Of a stretch of 64,000 nucleotides of DNA, positions 49,967-58,989 are shown piece after piece. Source of the stretch: Anaerolineae bacterium. Its GTDB lineage: Bacteria > Chloroflexota > Anaerolineae > Promineifilales > Promineifilaceae. The stretch is from contig SLGK01000088.1 of NCBI GenBank assembly GCA_007123775.1, positions 1 to 64,000 of the forward strand. The letters are read 5' to 3'. Both the position numbers and the translations under genes were made by a program. How positions within the stretch are numbered: the first letter of the stretch is position 1; each line of letters opens with the position of its first letter. Under the pieces are notes generated by a model that did no database searches, was not told the origin of the DNA, and was given only the letters and a program-made list of their open reading frames with translations.

Positions 49967-51034
49967 TTAACTTGGACCCTGCCTAATATGCTCATGAAAA
50001 ACCTGGTTGAATTCTTCCGGTTTTTCGATGAAGGGCACGTGCCCGGTGTCGGCGATGACCAGTTCCCGGTAGCTGCCGCCCGCGTTGGCATATTTTTCCA
50101 GCACGGCGCGGGTCTGACCCAGCATAGGCTGGGGCGGAAAGACCTCCGCGCCCGGCCAGCCGGGAATCAAGCCCATCATGCCCAGGACACCGGGATCCGC
50201 AGCAGCGCTGTCCGAGACAACCAGATCATGGCTGCCGCGCACCCACAGCACGTTCGTTTTTGGTTCGGCGGCCACGATTTGAGCCACAGCAACGGCGTAT
50301 TTGGGGGAGGTGGCATTGGTCGCCCCCCATTTTCCCGGAGCCATAAATGGCCAGTTGGCCGATTGCTCGGCATCACCCGGCACATCTTGCTCGCCGATAT
50401 GGGTACTGTTCAGCGAATCTACCAGGGCGTCCTCACGCACCGGGATGAAGGGGGGCTTAACCAGCAGGGCGCGAATGGCCGACCGGGGGGAGAAGGGGCT
50501 GTCCAGGCTGCGGTCGCCCTCGACCATGCGCCGCACCAGTTCGGGGTTGGACAGACCGCCGCCTGAACCGGCAAAGTCGGGATAGCAGGGCGTCCCGTCG
50601 GCGTCTTTGGTGCCGCCGAAGCCGTAGGGCGAACCGGGATTGACCAATGTGGCCGACAGGAAACGCTCTGGGTAGTCGGCCAGCATCCGCCAGACAACCA
50701 TGCCGCCCAGAGAATTACCGATAATGTGGGCCTTTTCCAGGCCAAGGTGGTCCAGAAGGGCTACAGCGTCATCAGCCAGATCGCCCATGCCCCTGGTGGC
50801 GTCAATCTTTTTGTCTATTTCCGCCGCGCCGAAGCCGCGCTGATCGGGGGCGACACCCCGGTAGCCGGGCGGCAGGCCAACCAACGCCTCCTCCCACCAG
50901 GTGGCTGAAGAAACGTTGCCGTGCAAGAACAGTACGGGAATGCCGTCCTCCGGGCCGCTGAACAGGACGCGGCTGGTCAGGCGCGGCGTGGTAATCGTTT
51001 GGGCGGTAATCCCGTCCATTGTGGGAATAGTCAT
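49967..51034 (-). CDS. alpha/beta hydrolase
   Basis: A 355-residue hydrolase, longer than the 260-290 residues of simple family members. It has VPVLFLHGNVSSATWWEEA (oxyanion region), VAPDQRGFGAAEID, nucleophile IIGNSLGGMVVW (Ser near residue 107), a substantial cap in the middle, and DTGHVPFIEKPEEF with the catalytic His near the end. Soluble, no signal peptide. It is one of three hydrolases in this transporter-ligase-thiolase set and may cleave an ester, lactone or C-C diketone bond. The ATG at 51034 has an AGGAGG site six bases away. Confidence 0.83.
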   Translation of the reverse strand: MTIPTMDGITAQTITTPRLTSRVLFSGPEDGIPVLFLHGNVSSATWWEEALVGLPPGYRGVAPDQRGFGAAEIDKKIDATRGMGDLADDAVALLDHLGLEKAHIIGNSLGGMVVWRMLADYPERFLSATLVNPGSPYGFGGTKDADGTPCYPDFAGSGGGLSNPELVRRMVEGDRSLDSPFSPRSAIRALLVKPPFIPVREDALVDSLNSTHIGEQDVPGDAEQSANWPFMAPGKWGATNATSPKYAVAVAQIVAAEPKTNVLWVRGSHDLVVSDSAAADPGVLGMMGLIPGWPGAEVFPPQPMLGQTRAVLEKYANAGGSYRELVIADTGHVPFIEKPEEFNQVFHEHIRQGPS

Positions 51035-51045
51035 GTGAACCTCCT

Positions 51046-51107
51046 GGGTGACTGGTAATTGGTAATTGGTAATTGCCAATTAACAATTGCTAACTACCAA
51101 TTGCCAA
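51046..51107 (-). repeat. intergenic word repeat, aattggtaattgg family
   Basis: Alternating ggtaattggtaattgg and ccaattgccaattac words face each other and can form a hairpin filling the whole gap between the ligase stop and the hydrolase ribosome site. Confidence 0.6.
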
Positions 51108-52634
51108 TTACTTGATGTAACGCTCCTTGAGCTTAATCTTCTCAACTTTGCCGTAGGCCGTATAGGGCAGGTTGGCGGCCAGGATGAATTCTTTGGGAAT
51201 TTTATAGCGGGCGAGTTTGCCCTGGCAGTGCGTCCGCAGCTCTTCTTCGCTGGTCTGACATCCGACTTCTAAGACGACAACCATCAGGCCGACTTCGCCC
51301 CACACCTGGTCTGGCTTGCCAATGAGGGCGGCGTCTTTAACGGCCGGATGCTCGCGCACCACCGCTTCGACCTCGGCGGCGTAGATGTTTTCGCCGCCGC
51401 TTTTGATCATGTCTTTGTAACGGCCGTCAATATAATAAAAACCGTCAGCGTCCATGTGGGCCATATCGCCGGTATGAAACCAGCCGTCCACGATGGCCTC
51501 AGCCGTGGCGGTCGGATTGCGCCAGTAGCCAGAGCAGACGTGCGGGCCGCGAATGAGCAATTCGCCAGGTTCGTCTACTGGCACATCGGCACCAGTATCG
51601 GGATTGGCAATACGCATCTCGCTGTGGAAGATTGGTTTGCCGACTGAGCCGGTTTTGGGCACTGAATCCTCATCGGTCATGCTGAAACAGTTAGCGCCCA
51701 CTTCGGTCAGGCCGTAACCCTGGCGGAAAATGACGCCCTTCTTTTCCCGCCAGGTATTCATGAGGGCAGGGGGGCAAGCTGCCCCGCCGCTAATGAAGAA
51801 ATGGACGTGGCTGAAATCGACCTCATCAAAATAGTTAGAGTCCAACCACATTTGAAACAGGGTGGGCACGCCGAGGATGACGGTACATTTTTCTTCCACG
51901 ATCCAGCGCAGCGAGGCCGCCGGGTCAAAGTCGCGGGCTAGAATGATGCGCCCGCCGACGTAGAGTATGGGCGTCAAAAAGGCAAACAGCCCGCCAGCGT
52001 GAAACAGGGGCGTGTAAACGGGCGAAACGTCCTTCTCGGTTAAGCCCCAACTGACGACGGTGTTAATGGCGTTGAACAGGATTTGGCGGTGGGGCAAAAT
52101 GGCCCCCTTCGGGTTGCCGGTTGTGCCGGAGGTGTAGAGAATGCAGTAAGGGGTTTCTAAATCCATTGGCGGTCGTTCCGGTTCGACAACGGCCGTCTGC
52201 GCCAATCCAGATTCGTAAGCGACGCCCCCCGGAAGCTGCGCCCCGCGCAGACCGATCAGCCGTTCGACGCAAATATCCGCCCCTATCTCCGCTACAACCG
52301 GCACAAATTCCGGTTCAACCAGCAGCGCCTTCGGTTCCAGATCATTGATCATATAGCTCAGCTCGCGGGCCGTCAGCCGCCAGTTAAAGGGGGCAAAGAT
52401 CGCCCCGATCTTGGGCAGGCCGTAGAACAGGTCAATGTAGACAATGCTGTTGCGGGCCAGAATAGAAACCCGGTCGCCCGGTTGCACGCCCAGCTCGCAC
52501 AGAATATTAGCCGCACGGTTGGCGCGCTCATTTAGCTGGTCATAGGTAAAACGCTCCCCGGTCTCCAATTCGACCAGACCAATGCGGTCAGGGGTCAGTT
52601 CGGCGCGTTTACTCAGCAAATCGGCAGCGTGCAT
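51108..52634 (-). CDS. AMP-dependent acyl-CoA ligase (first of two)
   Basis: A 508-residue member of the acyl-adenylate-forming family. It has the P-loop-like LYTSGTTGNPKGAILPHR (near residue 170), GYGLTEVGAN, HTGDMAHMDADGFYYIDGRYKDMIKSGGENIY (near residue 390) and the catalytic Lys in YTAYGKVEKIKL near the C-terminus. It activates a carboxylic acid to its CoA thioester using ATP. Substrate chain not predictable. It resembles medium-chain or aromatic acid ligases such as FadK/DitJ-like proteins. All key residues are present. Confidence 0.9.
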   Translation of the reverse strand: MHAADLLSKRAELTPDRIGLVELETGERFTYDQLNERANRAANILCELGVQPGDRVSILARNSIVYIDLFYGLPKIGAIFAPFNWRLTARELSYMINDLEPKALLVEPEFVPVVAEIGADICVERLIGLRGAQLPGGVAYESGLAQTAVVEPERPPMDLETPYCILYTSGTTGNPKGAILPHRQILFNAINTVVSWGLTEKDVSPVYTPLFHAGGLFAFLTPILYVGGRIILARDFDPAASLRWIVEEKCTVILGVPTLFQMWLDSNYFDEVDFSHVHFFISGGAACPPALMNTWREKKGVIFRQGYGLTEVGANCFSMTDEDSVPKTGSVGKPIFHSEMRIANPDTGADVPVDEPGELLIRGPHVCSGYWRNPTATAEAIVDGWFHTGDMAHMDADGFYYIDGRYKDMIKSGGENIYAAEVEAVVREHPAVKDAALIGKPDQVWGEVGLMVVVLEVGCQTSEEELRTHCQGKLARYKIPKEFILAANLPYTAYGKVEKIKLKERYIK

Positions 52635-52716
52635 GGTTTTCCTTACGTAAATTAGGAACCTCTTCCACAGGTTGCCCCATTATAAAGGGGGCCGGTTACG
52701 GCATGGTTACAGCCGC

Positions 52717-53514
52717 TCAAATCTGTTTGGCTAGAAAACCGAGCAGGATAGTATTGAATGCTTGCGGCCGTTCCCAACAGGTAGCATGGCCGGCGCCCAC
52801 CAATAGGTGATATTCACTGTGGGGAATGCCCTGGTGCAAGATTTGGGCGTAGCGCGGCCCTTTGAGCAAATCCAGTTCGCCGACCATAATACAGGTTGGC
52901 GCGGCGATTTTGCCCAGCCGGGGGGTGAAATTGACCTCAAGAAAGGCTTCGCATAGTCGGATGACGGCCGGAAAATCAAGCGCCGCGTACCGTTTTTGGG
53001 CGTCGGCCAGCAAGGCGGCGTTGTTGGCAATGAACTGGGGCGAAAAGTTCCAGGGAATGGTGGCGTTGAAAAAGGCAAGGGGATCGCCCGTTTTCAGGGC
53101 GTCCAGCCAGCTCTGAATGGTCAGCCGCAGTTCGGGGCCGACCTCGCTGACGGTATCTATCAGGATCAGGCTGCGGGTCTGGTGGGGATAGGCCAGGGCA
53201 AACGCCTGAGCCACCTCGCCGCCGTAGGAGATACCGGCAATATGGGCCGAGGGAATTGCCAGCGCCGCCAACAGCGCGGCCAGATCGGCCGCGTGGAGTT
53301 CCATTGAATAGGAGCTGTCAGAATGGTCAGATTGTCCCTGGCCGCGGCAGTCATACAGGAGGAGACGGTAATGGGCGGCCAGCGCCTTTGTCTGGTAAGC
53401 CCAACTGCTGGCCGCGTTCATAATCACGCCGTTGTTGAGTACGAGAACAGGCGCGTTTTCCCGGCCGTGCAATTCGTAATAGAGGTTGACGCCGTTTACG
53501 TGAATGTGAGCCAT
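52717..53514 (-). CDS. alpha/beta hydrolase, 3-oxoadipate enol-lactonase-like
   Basis: A 265-residue compact hydrolase. It begins HVNGVNLYYELHGRENAPVLVLNNG, has YDCRGQGQSDHSDSSYSM, nucleophile AGISYGGEVAQAFAL (Ser near residue 96), GELDLLKGP, and GAGHATCWERPQAF with the catalytic His. This is the PcaD/CatD-like layout used on lactones, enol-lactones and small esters. The ATG at 53514 follows a GGGAGGC site; a longer start is encoded by repeat words and was rejected. Confidence 0.85.
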   Translation of the reverse strand: MAHIHVNGVNLYYELHGRENAPVLVLNNGVIMNAASSWAYQTKALAAHYRLLLYDCRGQGQSDHSDSSYSMELHAADLAALLAALAIPSAHIAGISYGGEVAQAFALAYPHQTRSLILIDTVSEVGPELRLTIQSWLDALKTGDPLAFFNATIPWNFSPQFIANNAALLADAQKRYAALDFPAVIRLCEAFLEVNFTPRLGKIAAPTCIMVGELDLLKGPRYAQILHQGIPHSEYHLLVGAGHATCWERPQAFNTILLGFLAKQI

Positions 53515-53524
53515 CTTTCTGCCT

Positions 53525-53625
53525 CCCACAAAAATGGGCCGGAAGACGAAGGACGGAAGACGGAAAGACACACTCCGTCCTCCGTCGTCGGTCATCGGTC
53601 ATCTTCGTTTACGATGATGTGTCGC
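53525..53625 (-). repeat. intergenic hairpin, gacggaagac family
   Basis: ggaagacgaaggacggaagacgg faces tccgtcctccgtcgtcgg in the opposite sense, forming a long, imperfect hairpin between the DUF35 and hydrolase genes. Confidence 0.6.
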
Positions 53626-53627
53626 GC

Positions 53628-54050
53628 TCAAATTGTCTCCAATTTGGCAATCTGGAAGGCCAGGCAGGTCTGTCTGGCTTCGCCTTCGCCGCGCTCCACA
53701 AAGGTCGCCGTGAGCGGCGTCCCCACGGCCGCGTCGCCGCCGAGAATTTGGGCGCTGATTTTGACCCCTTCCGCCAGTTCAACGACCCCGGCCAGATAGG
53801 GATTGTCACGGCCGTACCCGGCGGCAATCATACTCGTCGGCGCGATGTAAATAGAGGTAAAGGCGGCCAGCCGGCCCTGACCGCTAAATTCAACCCACTC
53901 TAACTGGTCGCCGTAGCAGCGGGGACAGATGGCGCGCGGCGGTAGGAAATAGGCCTGACAGTGGGGGCAATAGGACCCCATCAGCTTATTTTCGTTCAGG
54001 TAGGCTTGAAAGGATACGGCCGTGAACGGCCGTGCAGTTGTCGTCGTCAT
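53628..54050 (-). CDS. DUF35 OB-fold protein with zinc ribbon, thiolase partner
   Basis: A 140-residue protein. It has an N-terminal helix, a rubredoxin-like zinc ribbon (YCPHC ... CPRC, residues about 28-46) and an OB-fold domain (GQGRLAAFTSIYIAP, VELAEGVKISAQIL). In archaea and in Pseudomonas (PhlB) such proteins bridge a thiolase and a ketosynthase-like subunit and carry the CoA-binding site. It starts one base after the thiolase stop, with the ribosome site inside the thiolase end, so a fixed stoichiometry is likely. All four cysteines are present. Confidence 0.9.
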   Translation of the reverse strand: MTTTTARPFTAVSFQAYLNENKLMGSYCPHCQAYFLPPRAICPRCYGDQLEWVEFSGQGRLAAFTSIYIAPTSMIAAGYGRDNPYLAGVVELAEGVKISAQILGGDAAVGTPLTATFVERGEGEARQTCLAFQIAKLETI

Positions 54051-54051
54051 C

Positions 54052-55314
54052 TTACCCTCTCCTCTCATAAATATGCACCACGCAGGTGCCGCCCGTGCCG
54101 CCCACGTTGTGGGTTAGCCCCAGCGGCAGGTCGTGGGCGACTTGCCGGTCGCCCGCCTCACCGCGCATCTGCTTGAACATTTCCACCGCCTGGGCCACGC
54201 CCGACGCGCCCACCGGATGCCCTTTGGACTTCAAGCCGCCAGAGGTGTTGACCGGCTTGGCCCCGTCGCGGGCGGTTACGCGGTCTTCGGCGGCCTTAAA
54301 GCCGTCCCCCGGCGCAAAGAAGCCCAGGTCTTCGGTGGCAATGATTTCAGCGATAGTGAAGCAGTCGTGGACTTCGGCCAGACGGACGTCCTGGGCGGTA
54401 ATACCGGCCATCCCGTAAGCTTCCTGAGCGGCGCGGCGGGCGGCGTTGAGGCTGGTCAAATCCTGCCGGTCGTGCAGAGCGACGTCGGAAGCCTGCCCAG
54501 AGCCGATGATGTGCAGCGGGTGGTCGGTGAACCTTTGGGCAATCTCCTCGGCTACCAGCAGCACGGCCGTCGCCCCGTCGGTAATAGGCGAACAGTCAAA
54601 CAAGCGCAGCGGCCAGGCGATCATTGGATTGGCCCTGTCGTCGTGCAGGAACTCCATTTCATTCTGCCAGGTTGGTATCGGTCGTCCCTTCTTTTGCGCC
54701 GCCGCCTTGCGCCCCTCCATCCAGGCCGGAATGGTCACGCCAAACTGGGCGTTGGGATTGAGAGCGCCGTTCTCATGGTTCTTAAGGGCCACGTTCATCA
54801 GATGTTCCGGTTTCAGGCCATATTTGTGCATATAGGCGGAGGCGATGGCGGCGTAAAAGCCGGGAAAAGTGAAACCGGCCGGAATTTCATACAGGGTGTC
54901 GGCGGCCGCAGCCAGGGTGTCGGTTACTTCGGCCGTGGGTAGGCTGGTCATCTTTTCCACGCCGCCGACCAGGGCGACGTCGTACAAGCCGGAGGCAATC
55001 GCCAGGACGCCTTGCCGCAGGGCCGCGCCGCCGCTGGCGCAGGCGTCCTCGATGCGGGTGGCGGGGCGGGGGGTCAGGCCAATCACGTCGGCCATAATCG
55101 GCGCGGTGTGGCTCTGGCCTTCAAACAGATCGCTGGAAAAGTTGCCAATATAAATCGTTTCCACGTCGGCGGGGTCGAACCCCTTATCAACCGATTGGCG
55201 CATGGCCTGGAAGGCTTCGACAAAGAGGTCGCGGCCGCTTTTGTCTGGAAAAGCGCCGAACTTGCTCATGCCCGCGCCCACCAGGGCTACGCCCCGTCCA
55301 AGTTTCTTACTCAT
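54052..55314 (-). CDS. SCP-x/PhlC-type thiolase
   Basis: A 420-residue thiolase of the class that works with a DUF35 protein. The nucleophilic Cys92 lies in EDACASGGAAL. LAEVHDCFTIAEI and SKGHPVGASG hold the active-site histidines, and the C-terminal HNVGGTGGTCVVHI is typical of SCP2-thiolase relatives. Archaeal homologues make acetoacetyl-CoA for HMG-CoA synthase. Pseudomonas PhlC with PhlA and PhlB acylates phloroglucinols. The KAS III-like subunit is encoded two genes upstream. The ATG at 55314 has a GAGGAGAG site. Confidence 0.88.
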   Translation of the reverse strand: MSKKLGRGVALVGAGMSKFGAFPDKSGRDLFVEAFQAMRQSVDKGFDPADVETIYIGNFSSDLFEGQSHTAPIMADVIGLTPRPATRIEDACASGGAALRQGVLAIASGLYDVALVGGVEKMTSLPTAEVTDTLAAAADTLYEIPAGFTFPGFYAAIASAYMHKYGLKPEHLMNVALKNHENGALNPNAQFGVTIPAWMEGRKAAAQKKGRPIPTWQNEMEFLHDDRANPMIAWPLRLFDCSPITDGATAVLLVAEEIAQRFTDHPLHIIGSGQASDVALHDRQDLTSLNAARRAAQEAYGMAGITAQDVRLAEVHDCFTIAEIIATEDLGFFAPGDGFKAAEDRVTARDGAKPVNTSGGLKSKGHPVGASGVAQAVEMFKQMRGEAGDRQVAHDLPLGLTHNVGGTGGTCVVHIYERRG

Positions 55315-55324
55315 GGTATCTCTC

Positions 55325-55389
55325 CTCAATAATAGGACGGAGGACGAAGGACCGAAGACGAAAGGGTTCTCTCCGTCCATCGTCGTTGG
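55325..55389 (-). repeat. intergenic hairpin, gaccgaagac family
   Basis: gacggaggacgaaggaccg faces ctccgtccatcgtcgttggtc, filling the space between the second ligase gene and the thiolase ribosome site. Confidence 0.6.
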
Positions 55390-56940
55390 TCATCCGTCGC
55401 TCATGCTGTCTCTCAATTCGCGCTTCAAAATCTTGCCCATCGAGGACAGGGGCAGCGCGTCCAAAATTTCCACGCTGCGGGGAACTTTGTAGCGGGCTAA
55501 ATGGGTCTGCATGTGGTCAATGAGTTCCTGCGGCGCGGCCGACTGTCCCGGCTTTAACACAACGCACGCCTTGCCCACCTCGCCCCACTTGGCGTCGGGG
55601 ACGCCGATGACGGCGCACATATGCACGGCCGGATGCTTATACAACACATTCTCAATTTCTACCGGATAGACATTTTCGCCGCCGGAGATGAACATATCCT
55701 TTTTGCGGTCGCGGACGTAGAAGTACCACTCCTCGTCATACTCCACGATGTCGCCGGTGTGGAACCAGCCTTCGTCGTCCAGGACGGCCGTCGCCTCTCC
55801 GGCGCTGTTCCAATAGCCGGAGCAGCCCGACGGCCCTTTGAGCAGGAGTTCGCCCGGCTGGTGGGGGCCAAGCGGCCGATTTTTGTCGTCCACAACGCGG
55901 GCGTCAATGAAGAAATTGGGCCGCCCAATGCTGCCCGCTTTGCGAATGGCGTCTTCGGGCGGTAGGGCGAACAGGCCGGGGCCGTACTCGGTCATGCCAA
56001 AACCCTGCTTGAAGCGGATACCCTTTTCGCGGGTGTACTGCTCAATCAGCGGCACAGGCAGCGGCGCGCCGCCGGAGGTGCAAAAACGGAGACTGCTCAG
56101 GTCGGCCGTGGGGAAATTAGGCGCCTGGGTCAACATCTGGTACATGGTCGGCACGGCCGCGAAAACAGTCACCCCCTCCCGCTCAATTAGCTCCAGGACT
56201 TGCGCCGGATCGAACTGCCGGGTCAAGATGGTGGTGTTGCCGAAGACAACCTGCGAGGAAAGGTAGGCGAACAGGCCGCCCGCATGAAAGAGGGGGAAGA
56301 CGCAGAGGTAAATGTCGTCATGGTGTAGGTCGTGGATGACGGTATTCAGCACATTCCAGCATATCTGGCGGTGGCTGATTTGGGCGCCTCGCGGTAGGCC
56401 GGTGGTGCCGCCGGTGAACAGCAGGCAGGCAATATCTTCTTCAACCAGACGTTCGCAGGTAACGGCCGTGTCCGGCGCAGATTCCAGAACGGTTTGGTAA
56501 TGGCGCGAACCGGCGATCCCCTCCCCCTGGATGTGGAGATAATGGCCGATGGCCTGGGCGCTGTCGCGGGCCGCTTTTTCGATTTCGGCCGCGCTTTCCT
56601 TGAAGTTGTCGGAGTAGATCAGGACTTTGGGTTGCGTATCGGCGACGATGGCCGCCAGTTCGCGCCAATGCAGCCGCCAGTTCAGGGCCGTATGAATGGC
56701 CCCCAACTTGCCGCAGGCGTAGAGCAGGTCAAGGTGTTCAACGCCGTCCTGCGCCAGAATCGCTACGCGGTCGCGGTAGCCGACGCCCGCCTCATCCTTG
56801 AGCCAGTTCGCCAGCCGGTTGACGCGCCGGTTCCATGCCTTGTAGGTCAGGCGCAGCTCGGGCGCTTTGCCCGCGTCAATAATCGCCAGTTTGTCCGGCG
56901 AATAGATTTCGCGCCGTCCCAGGTAATCGCCGATATACAT
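55390..56940 (-). CDS. AMP-dependent acyl-CoA ligase (second of two)
   Basis: A 516-residue acyl-adenylate-forming enzyme. It has LLFTGGTTGLPRGAQISHR (near residue 172), GFGMTEYGPG, GWFHTGDIVEYDEEWYFYVRDRKKDMFISGGENVY and the catalytic Lys in LPLSSMGKILKREL. It is only moderately similar to the first ligase of the set, so two different acids, or an acid and its breakdown product, may be activated. It lies upstream of the thiolase and is separated from it by a word-built hairpin. Confidence 0.9.
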   Translation of the reverse strand: MYIGDYLGRREIYSPDKLAIIDAGKAPELRLTYKAWNRRVNRLANWLKDEAGVGYRDRVAILAQDGVEHLDLLYACGKLGAIHTALNWRLHWRELAAIVADTQPKVLIYSDNFKESAAEIEKAARDSAQAIGHYLHIQGEGIAGSRHYQTVLESAPDTAVTCERLVEEDIACLLFTGGTTGLPRGAQISHRQICWNVLNTVIHDLHHDDIYLCVFPLFHAGGLFAYLSSQVVFGNTTILTRQFDPAQVLELIEREGVTVFAAVPTMYQMLTQAPNFPTADLSSLRFCTSGGAPLPVPLIEQYTREKGIRFKQGFGMTEYGPGLFALPPEDAIRKAGSIGRPNFFIDARVVDDKNRPLGPHQPGELLLKGPSGCSGYWNSAGEATAVLDDEGWFHTGDIVEYDEEWYFYVRDRKKDMFISGGENVYPVEIENVLYKHPAVHMCAVIGVPDAKWGEVGKACVVLKPGQSAAPQELIDHMQTHLARYKVPRSVEILDALPLSSMGKILKRELRDSMSDG

Positions 56941-56954
56941 TTCGACCTCCCTCA

Positions 56955-57090
56955 GAAATGGGACGCAGATTGCGCAGATAAACGCAGATTATTTGCATTT
57001 ATCATGGTATGCTGCGTCCACGTTGAACTCCTTTGCAAGGACGCAGATAAAAGATAAAAATCTGCGTCATCTGCGTCATCTGCGTCCTAT
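56955..57090 (-). repeat. intergenic hairpin, acgcagat family
   Basis: gacgcagattgcgcagataaacgcagat on one side faces atctgcgtcatctgcgtcatctgcgtcc on the other. This is a fifth word family with the same design and fills the 153-base gap between hydrolase and ligase. Confidence 0.65.
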
Positions 57091-57093
57091 CTC

Positions 57094-57969
57094 TTAAAAA
57101 TCTACCGATTTGGCCGCCAGGAATTGGCGCAGGGTGGGCCAGAAGATGTCCGGCCGTTCCATATAGGTCATGTGGCCGCAGTCGGGCAGCATCACCTGGC
57201 GGCTGTTGGGCAGGATGTCCAGCAGCTTGCTCTGCTGCCAGGGCGGGATGGCCCGATCCTGTTCGCCGGTCAGGATCAGGGTTGGCGTCTGCACATTCCG
57301 GTAAGCGTCCGGGTGATTGTCAATGTGGGCAAAAAAGGGATTCTGCGCTTCCGTCAGCCGCGCCAGACAATACTTCTTGTCCTTGTAGCGGTCATAAAAC
57401 TTGAACCGCCCCCGCTCCATCGCCTCGCCGTAAATCTTGCTGGAAATCGCTTCGCCGAAGGTTTTTTCATACAGATATTGGGTATAGATGTCAAAAACCT
57501 CGTCCGTCGCATGGTAAAAGCGGAGCGAAATATCCTGGTACATCTGAAAAAGGGTCTCCCGCGTCAGCAGGATGCCGGAGATGGTCAGGGTGTGCAGCCG
57601 ATCCTGGTGCAATCGCCCCAACTCCGCGGCCACAAAACCGCCGTAGGAGACGCCAATGGGGTGGATTTTGTCTACGCCCACGACGTCCATCACCTGAATC
57701 AGATAGTCGGCAAATTTGTTGATGAAATAGGGTTCATCTTCCTGTGACGATTGGCCCTGCCCGAAATAGTCGTAAAGCAGCACGTCGTAGTCGGGGTGGA
57801 GGAACGGCACGGTGCGGTACCAGGAGTTGGTGAGCATGGCCAGGCCGTTCAGAAAGACAACCACTTCGCGCCGGCCGTTGCCAAAGTATTCCCAATAAAT
57901 CTGGCGCGCGCCGTTTTCGACGGGGATAAAACCAGTGCGGCTGGGAGTGTAGGCTTCTTTGGCGCTCAT
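57094..57969 (-). CDS. alpha/beta hydrolase
   Basis: A 291-residue hydrolase. It has VVVFLNGLAMLTNSWYRTVPFL (oxyanion region), YDYFGQGQSSQEDEPYF, nucleophile PIGVSYGGFVAAEL (Ser near residue 108), LILTGEQDRAIPP and PDCGHMTYMERPDIF with the catalytic His. Its ATG overlaps the stop of the KAS III-like gene by four bases, the tightest coupling in the set. A direct functional link between hydrolase and ketosynthase-like subunit, for example release of the acyl product, is therefore likely (inference). Confidence 0.85.
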   Translation of the reverse strand: MSAKEAYTPSRTGFIPVENGARQIYWEYFGNGRREVVVFLNGLAMLTNSWYRTVPFLHPDYDVLLYDYFGQGQSSQEDEPYFINKFADYLIQVMDVVGVDKIHPIGVSYGGFVAAELGRLHQDRLHTLTISGILLTRETLFQMYQDISLRFYHATDEVFDIYTQYLYEKTFGEAISSKIYGEAMERGRFKFYDRYKDKKYCLARLTEAQNPFFAHIDNHPDAYRNVQTPTLILTGEQDRAIPPWQQSKLLDILPNSRQVMLPDCGHMTYMERPDIFWPTLRQFLAAKSVDF

Positions 57970-58976
57970 GGTTGCGCCTCGGCCGTCCAGCGCCAGACCG
58001 AAGCGGCCATCGTAATCCCGCCGCCGCTGGCGCAGAACAGAATCGTTTCGCCGGGGCGCGGCCCTTTGCCCTGGTCAATGGCGTCGTCCAAAGCCATTAT
58101 CACGCAAGGCGAACCGGTGTAACCCCATTTGTCCATGACCCAATGGGTTTTGGCGATGGGCTGCTGGAGCAGTTCCATCATAAACTCGATGGTGCGTAGA
58201 TTGAGTTGGGTGAAGTAGAAATGATCCACATCGTTAAAGGTCAGGCCCGCTTTGTCCAGCGCCCCTTGCATCAGCTTAGGCCAATACTCGGTGTTGAAGG
58301 TTTTGGGGAATTTTTTGACAAATTCCACTTTGGGCGGGCCGTAGAGAGCCAGATTATCGGCGGTGGCCGGCCGGTGCGTGCCGCCAGAATAGATGCCCAG
58401 GGCGTCGTGGAACGAGCCGACGGCCAACAGGTTGCTGGCTAAGAAACCGGCTTCGGAACCGACGCCGAGAACGGCCGCCCCCGCGCCGTCGGCAAAGAGA
58501 TTGGCCGTTTTCTTATCCTGGAGGTCGAGATAGCGGCTCATGCCGTAACCGCCCGCCACCAGGACGTATTGCAGGGTTGCGTCGGTCATTAAGTAGCGGG
58601 CTGCCTGATCAACGGCCGTGACCCAGCCAGCGCAGGCGGAGTTGACGTCGTAGCAGCCAGCTTTGGCCGCCCCTAGTTTGGCCTGGACGACCACCGAGGT
58701 CGAAGGGGAGAGGTAATCGGGGGTGTCGGTGGACACGATAATGAGGTCGAGGTCGGCGGCCGTAAGCCCGGCCTTTTCCAGGGCGCGTTCGGCGGCGGCC
58801 ACGATCAGGTCGGAAGTGACCTGTTCCGGGGCCATCCAGCGCCGCTCCTGGATGCCCACATTGTCCCGCAGCCATTGGTCGGTTGACGCGCCTAGCAGAG
58901 CGTCCACTTCGGCGTTGGCGACAATTCTCTCCGGCACATAACTGCCGGTAGCCAGAATTTGGGGGTGTCTGGACAT
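57966..58976 (-). CDS. KAS III (FabH)-like condensing enzyme lacking the catalytic His and Asn
   Basis: A 336-residue thiolase-fold protein. It keeps the nucleophilic cysteine (Cys115 in VNSACAGW). Where FabH has Pro-His-Gln-Ala-Asn, this protein has Phe-Thr256-Gln-Leu-Asn. Where FabH has the second catalytic Asn, it has Tyr286 (in WGYTGSP), at the correct 30-residue spacing. It is therefore not an ordinary decarboxylating ketosynthase and could be an acyl carrier or structural subunit of the thiolase-DUF35 complex, as PhlA is in PhlACB, or a non-decarboxylating acyltransferase. The ATG at 58976 follows AAGGAGAATCC. Confidence 0.88.
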   Translation of the reverse strand: MSRHPQILATGSYVPERIVANAEVDALLGASTDQWLRDNVGIQERRWMAPEQVTSDLIVAAAERALEKAGLTAADLDLIIVSTDTPDYLSPSTSVVVQAKLGAAKAGCYDVNSACAGWVTAVDQAARYLMTDATLQYVLVAGGYGMSRYLDLQDKKTANLFADGAGAAVLGVGSEAGFLASNLLAVGSFHDALGIYSGGTHRPATADNLALYGPPKVEFVKKFPKTFNTEYWPKLMQGALDKAGLTFNDVDHFYFTQLNLRTIEFMMELLQQPIAKTHWVMDKWGYTGSPCVIMALDDAIDQGKGPRPGETILFCASGGGITMAASVWRWTAEAQP

Positions 58977-58989
58977 GGATTCTCCTTGA

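Noticed and set aside
57966-58976. fabH of fatty-acid synthesis
   Set aside because: The catalytic His and Asn are replaced, and the neighbours are a thiolase, a DUF35 protein and acyl-CoA ligases rather than fatty-acid synthesis genes.
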